Assembly: GCA_018398815.1 (NCBI GenBank)
Contig: CM031595.1
Coordinates: forward strand, 46,907,304 to 46,971,303
Source: Conus ventricosus
Lineage: Eukaryota; Mollusca; Gastropoda; Neogastropoda; Conidae
Direction of reading: 5' to 3'
DNA length: 64,000 bases
Part shown: in pieces, positions 57,691 to 64,000 of the stretch
Position numbering within the stretch: the stretch's first letter is position 1
Layout: each line of letters begins with the position of its first letter
Translations under genes and position numbers: made by a program
Notes under the pieces: model-generated
What the model saw: the letters and a program-made list of their open reading frames with translations, nothing else
Database searches by the model: none
What the model was told of the DNA's origin: nothing

Positions 57691-60600
57691 GTTAAATGCT
57701 TTTGCTATTGAATTAAAAATAGCCTTAGTGTAGGATTTGTTTTTGTACACAAATAATTGCCCAATAGAAGTTGATAGGTCAACGTTTCACAGACTTTCCT
57801 TTTGAACAATTGAGTTGTGTTGTATTGTTTTGTTTAATGACTGTTTTTGTCCTACTTTCTTCCCGTCTCCAGCTAAACGGGTAACTCCTTTGTATAGTTT
57901 CTGGAGGGTACGAGGAGGGCCTAGTTCCTAGTTCGTCCTTCCTTTGTGGGCTTTAATTTTATTATCTTCAGTCATCTCTCTGATAATTCTGTTTCTCTAT
58001 CTTTACTTAGGGATTGTGATGCTTCTTCAGCATTCTTGGGTTCTTTTTCTCTTGAAGAATGAGTGTGTGAGTGGCTGGCCCTGAAACCAGTTTGAAAAAA
58101 AAAAATCATTAGTTGTTTCATTTTGAAGCAAGTGGTGTAAAAACCACAACAACAACAACAACAAATACATTGATTGATATATATTGTTATTACTCGCATG
58201 TCCATTGCTTGATATATACTTGTTGCAGAAAATTTTGGCATTGATTACCGATTGGTTTTTCCTCTCTTCCATATTCCTGAATTTCTGTTTTTATGGTTTT
58301 CTCTATCTTATTGTTGGTTTGGGTTGATAATACTTAATCCTTTTAGAGTGATTGTCGTTAATGTTTGTTTGGAAAAAAAAATTTCTTTGGAATTCGTATA
58401 TAAATTTAGTGGACCGAGAACAAACTTTTTTGCTTGTGAAACAATTGTTTACATTTAGATTCACTGGTGTGTGTGTCGGGTTTGACAGAACATTATTTCA
58501 TATTTTTCATGATGCAGGTCACAGAAGGCTAAGGAAAAAGTCCTGTCGTGTCCTCTGTGGACGAGACAAAGTTTTCGCAAAATATTACACGAGGTAAGGT
58601 ATGTGGTCTGCAGGGAGAAGATCTGTTTGGCCTATGTGACAAGTGTATAGCCCAGGACATGGAAAGAGAGGAAGAATGCGATTGAAAGAATTTCAGTTGA
58701 GACAGGAAGAAGAGATAACAAAAGAGAGCTGATACAAGAGAAACTAAAAGAAGCAGATACAAGAGAAACTAAAGAGAGCAAATACAAAGCAAGCAGAAAC
58801 AAAAAGAATGCAAGAGGTAGAGGAAACTTAAAGATACCGTTACAGAATAAAATCTCAGGCAAGTGCGGTCCTCAGACAGACAGTGAGGAGTCAGGGTTTG
58901 GGTTTTTCCCCAGTTTTAATAAACGCCCCTCGCCCAAACGTTTCCTAAGTTCCCCCCTTTTAAAGAAAGAACTGAAGATATAACCAGTTTACTTGTTTCG
59001 TTTGAAACCCTTGCTCGTTCCTTGTGATGGTCGAGATTTTGTGGGTAACATACCTGTCAGCACTACTTGAGGGTTCTGCTTTAACTCGCTATCACAAGTC
59101 TCGCTGAAAATAATGTTGTTCTTACGAGCTTTGAAAGAGACTTGCTGAAAAAATTTCAATTCTCCAGATGGTTTCGTAAGCGTTGTCGTGAGGCTAAGCC
59201 TAGCTCCGATGAACCATTCGAACCTTTGCATTGAAACTTGGCGTTGTGTTGAAACCGTGGGTCTCTTGGCAAAAATTGATAAGTCTTTTGGAAGATCTGG
59301 TGGATCTTATTTTCGTGAGCAGTTTTTAGGAGTGCGTCACTAAGGATTTGGGCCAGTTTCTTTTTTGTGTGAGAGAGATGTGAAAACTTTTGATGAAATG
59401 ATCAAGTCTGCAGAGTCATACAGAAGTGCTCATCAAACTAAGGGCTTTCAAAAGCTGAATGCAAACATTTTTGCGTCGTTGGGTTACAAAACTCCTGGTC
59501 TGTTTTGACAGAAATGCATACCCGTCAGTTTGATAGAACTCTGTACTGTGGTCCGTCCCCGTGACAGCGGAAAACAGATTCCTTACTTTTCAAAAAGATG
59601 GCCCACAACACTGGTTCCTCGGCCGATCGTGGAAGTAACTTTGGTGGGAGCTGTTATGTGGTCATCTAGCTTTTGGTTACTCAGCTGGTCGTGGAAATAA
59701 CTTTGGCGTAGCCGTTGTCGTGGTCGTTACACCCGTTAATAACCACTGAGTAAGAGTTCTCAGAAAGTGCTTTCATTTCTGATCATTTTGCAAGTGTTGT
59801 TGGTTTTTTGTGTAGAAAAGACAGGACATGTAGCGCTAGGTTGTCCCATGGTAGTCAGGTAGAAACCCCTGTAAAATTTGCACCCTTAGCCACCCAGATG
59901 AATGTCCTTTTGTAGTTAGTAACTCCACTGTTGTCAAGAACTTCACTGACAGCAAACATCCATTGTTGTTGCTCGTTCTTGATACTCATTTTCGCTTTGT
60001 CTAGCGCTGGGTGAGTTCCAGGGAAATTACGTTTTGTAGTCTGGTTCTGGAATGGCACTTTGAGTTCTGTTCTGACGTGATACTGTGCTACTATTTGTGG
60101 CGTTCGCAAATGGTTAGTTTCTTCTGACAGTCAGATGTAGGACCACAGTGAAGTGGGTTTCTTTTTGGTGGTCGTGTGGGATGAGTTTTTCCACTGGCTA
60201 CAGTTTCAGTCAAGTTGTCCTTATTTTGTGGGTGATTTGACTTGTTGTGTCTTGATAGCCCTGTTGCAGTTTCTCATTGTGGGTAAATTGCCCTGGAGTT
60301 TCTATTGAGCGTGGTTTATGGTGTATCTGTGAACCTTTCCCTTTAGCCGCCGTTTACAGGGCTAGAACTATAAGCATGTTGGGACAAAAAAGCCTTTGTG
60401 TCAGATCCCTAATATCTGAACATTTTCACCGTCTGATCTTGTTCATAAACAGAAGGATGAGTCAGTGAGTCTTGCTTTCAGTTAACGTCTACTGATGGTG
60501 ATCCTCTGTGGTCTACGTTCTGATGTAGTACCTACAGTCGTTCTTTCACAAGGAACGTCAGTGCCTGGGTAGAGATAGCGCCTTTGGCTGTGACGAGGAA

Positions 60601-61768
60601 CATGTTTCCTCTTGAGTGTTATCCAAGATTGGTCTTCCTGGGGATCCCCTCTCCAAGTCTGTTTTGTACTGTTCATGGAAGTGGTTTGTACAGTTGGTGT
60701 CGTCCAGGACTGTGATTGACGCTTTAAACTCACCTTTCCCACTTTAGAGAGCTGTTCCAATGGCCCGGGGTCTTTCCATGCCAGATGAAGATTTCGTTCT
60801 ATACAGTTTGATGTGCTTTGCTGACAGCAGTTTCCAGGGAGTTGCGTTGCTGTTGGGGGGATGATTTTCAGACCATTTTGACTCTAAACCAGGTCTTTTC
60901 TTTCCTCAGGTTGATGCACTATTAAGATCCCTCTTACAACAGATGCCTGTTAACAGAAGTGTTTTATGATATCCCCTATTCTGCGAAAGAGTTTTGAGAG
61001 AGTGATTGGTATCATGTTGGATCTTGGAAGCATTGAGCCATCGAATAGTCCGTAGCCATCTCCAGTTGTGTTCGTCAGAAGAAAGATTGTTAACGTGTCG
61101 TATCACTCCTGTGTGTGCTGAAGCTTTGAGGAAGATTCAGGGAAATCTTGTCTTCTGCACCTGTGGTGTTACTAGATCTGGTTAATACTTTTGGAGTCAG
61201 GTGATAGATGCTATTCTGTTGATTTGGTGCTGTATTGCCCATGAAGGATGGATGTCCCTTCAACCAGTCGTAGTTCCGTCTAGTCGAAAGTTGTGATCGT
61301 GAGAAGGTGTACACACTATTGATCGGGAATGTTTTATCCATTGTCCTACCCTGTGGGGGTATGGAGAGGCTGGACCGAGTGGTCATAGATGACATGTGTG
61401 TCTCTACCCAGTGTGGGTATGGAGAGGCTGAACCGAGTGTCAGGTAGACATCGTATATGCATTGCCATCCGGTTGTGGGGTGCAGCCCATGCCCATCCGC
61501 CGTCTCTACTCCGTGTGGGTATGGAGAGGTTTCCGTGAGGTCATCAACAATTAACATGTAAAATGGCTTCAAGTTCGTCGGACGAAACTTGTCGGTTCTT
61601 CAGTTGTGTGAGAGACCCCTGGAAGGACGCCACAACTGCTTCCGGAGCGGCTTCGTTTTCGTCGAGTAATGTAATTTGTAGTAGGTTTGTGTAATCAGCT
61701 GTTTGTTTAACTTCTTTTTTTCAAAAAAACAATTCGGGTCATTGTTTTTTTCTTGAGGAGGGGAGTAT
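57691..61768 (+). pseudogene. Decayed gag-pol of the gypsy-like element
   Basis: No long frame survives. A CCHC zinc-knuckle remnant (CVEKTGHVALGCPM) is at 59803-59850. Near 60980-61080 an RT N-terminal motif reads SFERVIGIMLDLGSIEPSNS in an overlapping frame, matching the gypsy pattern before the YAD-type palm. Three copies of TGTGGGTATGGAGAGG occur at about 61360, 61410 and 61518. A purine-rich tract (GAGGAGGGGAG) precedes the 3' LTR. Protease, RNase H and integrase are not recognised. The 4.1 kb length is short for a full gag-pol. Confidence 0.6.
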
Positions 61769-63001
61769 TGTGACGTCACCGGAAATTAGACGTCACTAAC
61801 AATGACATTAACTACAGGACGAAATATAATAAAGAAAAAAGAGGAAAGCAAGAATTAACGGCCGAGCTTTGGTGTCCAGCCTAATTTATTTTGTTTTTAA
61901 GCATAGTTTTCTTCTCTTTCTCTCGTAGAGTTATCCATGTGGAGAGGCTGACTTTCAGTCAGTATTGCATCGATGTTCACTGTGTATGTGGGATGCGTTT
62001 GAATGACGCACCACGAATAATGTTAGGAAGGAAATGTATTAGTCTATAAAATTGATGTGAAAGTATTCGCCCGAGAGTGTGACTTTAAACTCCCGTAAGA
62101 ATATTTTTATGTGCGCTAATTGTACCACCGCATGTGTGTCGGTGGGCTGAAGTTATTGATGTGAACACTGTGGTATCAATACACGGAAAGTTATAATTGT
62201 TTTAGATTCAACATTACGTCGAATCGTAGTTTATTGTGTTCTATGGGACTTTGGTGAAATTGTGTTCTCCGGGATTCAATATTGATTTTCCTGTGCCTTT
62301 TGAATCTGCGGTTCTTCTTCTTGAGTACTGTGCTTGTATAATCTCGGTTCTTCTTCTGTGGAGTACTGTGCTTTAATGAAACTGCGATTCTTCTGCTACT
62401 ACGGATCGCCGTGCTTGTGGTGACTCTGCCGGTTCCCTTCTGCTATGGAGACTGTGCCCTTGTGATGTAAATCTGCGGTTCATCTTCTGAAAGTTCTACG
62501 TGATTTAGTGTGCTTTTATGTGGAGATTCTGTTTCTTCTCTTCATCGCTTGGTTGGTGAACGGCTGTGCTTATCATGTGGGGACCTTGGTTTATATCATT
62601 CTTTGTCCCTTCCTTTTAGTGATAAGACAGTGGCTTGGTTCTGTGAACAGAGTGTGTTGATTGTAGCTGTCCCCCGTTAGACACTGTGTACGGGCGCCGC
62701 GAGAGCTGAGAGTGATATCAGGATATGTAATATGAGATCTGAATGATTAAGTTCCTATGTATTGATATCTTGATCTATATGCTGGTAGTGACATGTATTC
62801 AATTTTGTACCAATTTCACCGAATTATGTTTTTGATGGTTCAGGCAGCATAATTATAAAGAAAAAAATCTAACTCGTGTGTTTGCCTGCGATCCATGTAC
62901 GTATGGAGTGGGATGGTGTAGGGAATAATTTTACAACGCATCCAAACTTTTGAGAGCGAGAGTCAGACAACAAAACACGCACCGCACTCCATCCCGTAAC
63001 A
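61769..63001 (+). mobile_element. 3' LTR of the gypsy-like retrotransposon
   Basis: Starts TGTGACGTCA and ends CCCGTAACA. It aligns with the 5' LTR throughout, but with many one-base indels and lacking its 418-bp extra segment. It has no long ORF. Confidence 0.8.
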
Positions 63002-63017
63002 ATACTCCACACTAAGC

Positions 63018-63104
63018 CGCTCTGTGTGTGTGGTGTGTGTGTGTGTGTGTGTGTGAGTGTGTGTGTGTGTGTGTGTGTGAGTGTGTGCTGGGGGGGGGGG
63101 GGGG
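63018..63104 (+). repeat. GT microsatellite ending in G15
   Basis: GT repeats with GTGAGT interruptions, then G15 at 63090-63104, directly outside the 3' LTR. Confidence 0.9.
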
Positions 63105-64000
63105 TGGGTCATGAGCAGGCGGAAATCATCTAACGCTTTACCGGAGATCTTATTAAATAAAAATAAAAGTATAATCCTCTGTACTGTCATCCTATGCCTA
63201 AAAAGGACTTGATTGATAGAAAAATAAATACGATTTCCTTTCTTTTTCTTTTCTTCAATCTTTTTCTTTTTCTTTCTTTCTTTCTTCTTTTCTTCATCAT
63301 TTTCACTGAATGGTTCTGTTTTACATTCTTCTTTTCCGATGTTAGGGGCTTTCTTTTTGTAATACCAGCCTCTCGTAGCATTAGAAAAACGAATTTCCGT
63401 TTTTAACAAAACGATTGTCAAATATTTTCAGCAGCAGATGTTATTTTGCCATTTTGAAAGCACTAGATTTCATACTCGACACACCTGTTATTAACACAAC
63501 ATCCAAATACTTATATTACCTACCAACCAGGGATTCGGATTCAAATCAGCGGCTATACAGCTTACACACTCGACATGTCCAAACGAAGCTATTGGTCGTG
63601 TTCAGAGATATGGTATGTGATATCCTTATTTCTGATATCATTATCAGTTAATAACACGGAGTACCAATATAACTTTTGTTATGGTTCCAGGAGGGCAGGT
63701 CCAGGGGCACACCAGTTTACGTGGCACCTGACTTATTTAACCCTTACCAAACCTGTTTTTTACGCAAAGGAGAAGCTGCGAAAAATACATCCGATTTTTG
63801 AGTTATTGATGTCTTCTATCTTCATCTGAAGCTGATCACATTCTCACAAGTTCAGTCTGGAAACATGAGACAGAAACAATACCTCGAAGATTCAGCTCGG
63901 AAGCACAAATGGGAATGACTAATCCAGCAAGAAAATGTTGTAACACCCATGGGCCTATCCCATACCGTAACCTTACACATAGGCTGCGGATTAATGGATG
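63105..64000 (+). other. No gene recognised
   Basis: AT-rich with a CTTTTT/TTTCTT-rich stretch (63235-63300). No coding region is supported to the end of the window. Confidence 0.5.

Overview
This is eukaryotic genomic DNA. Genes are split by introns with GT/AG borders, coding is sparse, and dinucleotide microsatellites and long poly(G)/poly(C) runs are frequent. A lophotrochozoan, probably a gastropod mollusc, is my best guess. It rests on the mix of a tRNA-headed SINE, DIRS, non-LTR, pogo and Polinton-like elements, not on a diagnostic gene.

Layout. (1) 0.8-20.1 kb, plus strand: the 3' part of an SR-type (Arg/Ser-rich) splicing-factor-like gene. Two phase-compatible RS exons (807-1066, 3332-3441) can join a stop-containing exon (5543-5722, then 5809-5906) or a distant short terminal exon (13969-14063). 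A 5.8 kb block (7311-13107) sits in the last intron. It is a 5'-truncated DIRS-type retrotransposon (RNase H and tyrosine recombinase, minus strand), flanked by a 39-bp direct repeat and itself interrupted by a 3.2 kb insertion with duplicated exon-like units. (2) 20.1-29.6 kb: no gene recognised apart from a non-LTR RNase H relic at 21.8-22.6 kb; part is probably 3' UTR of the next gene. (3) 29.6-39.3 kb, minus strand: a RING plus TRAF-type zinc-finger E3 ubiquitin ligase in three coding exons. Its large Ser/Arg-rich last exon alternates between two frames four times. A pogo/Tigger-like DNA transposon lies in its second coding intron. (4) 40-46 kb: non-LTR 3' ends, a 1.2 kb inverted-repeat element carrying a THAP exon, and a 260-bp direct-repeat pair. 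(5) 47.8-51.7 kb: a decayed non-LTR retrotransposon (ORF1, endonuclease, RT) abutting a second, shorter copy of the DIRS element. (6) 52-54.1 kb: a block of ancient Polinton/adintovirus-like genes (penton-like, two unknown ORFs, packaging ATPase in pieces) ending in a long hairpin. (7) 54.4-54.8 kb: a SINE with an exact 10-bp target-site duplication. (8) 56.0-63.0 kb: a Ty3/gypsy-like LTR retrotransposon with decayed gag-pol.

Only the splicing-factor-like and RING genes look like resident host genes. They converge on the 20-29 kb region. Most of the rest is layered mobile DNA. No strongly supported new multi-gene system is visible. The best leads are the nested insertion with duplicated zinc-binding exons, the stop-containing exon of the SR gene, the penton/ATPase block with its hairpin, and the alternating frames of the RING gene.
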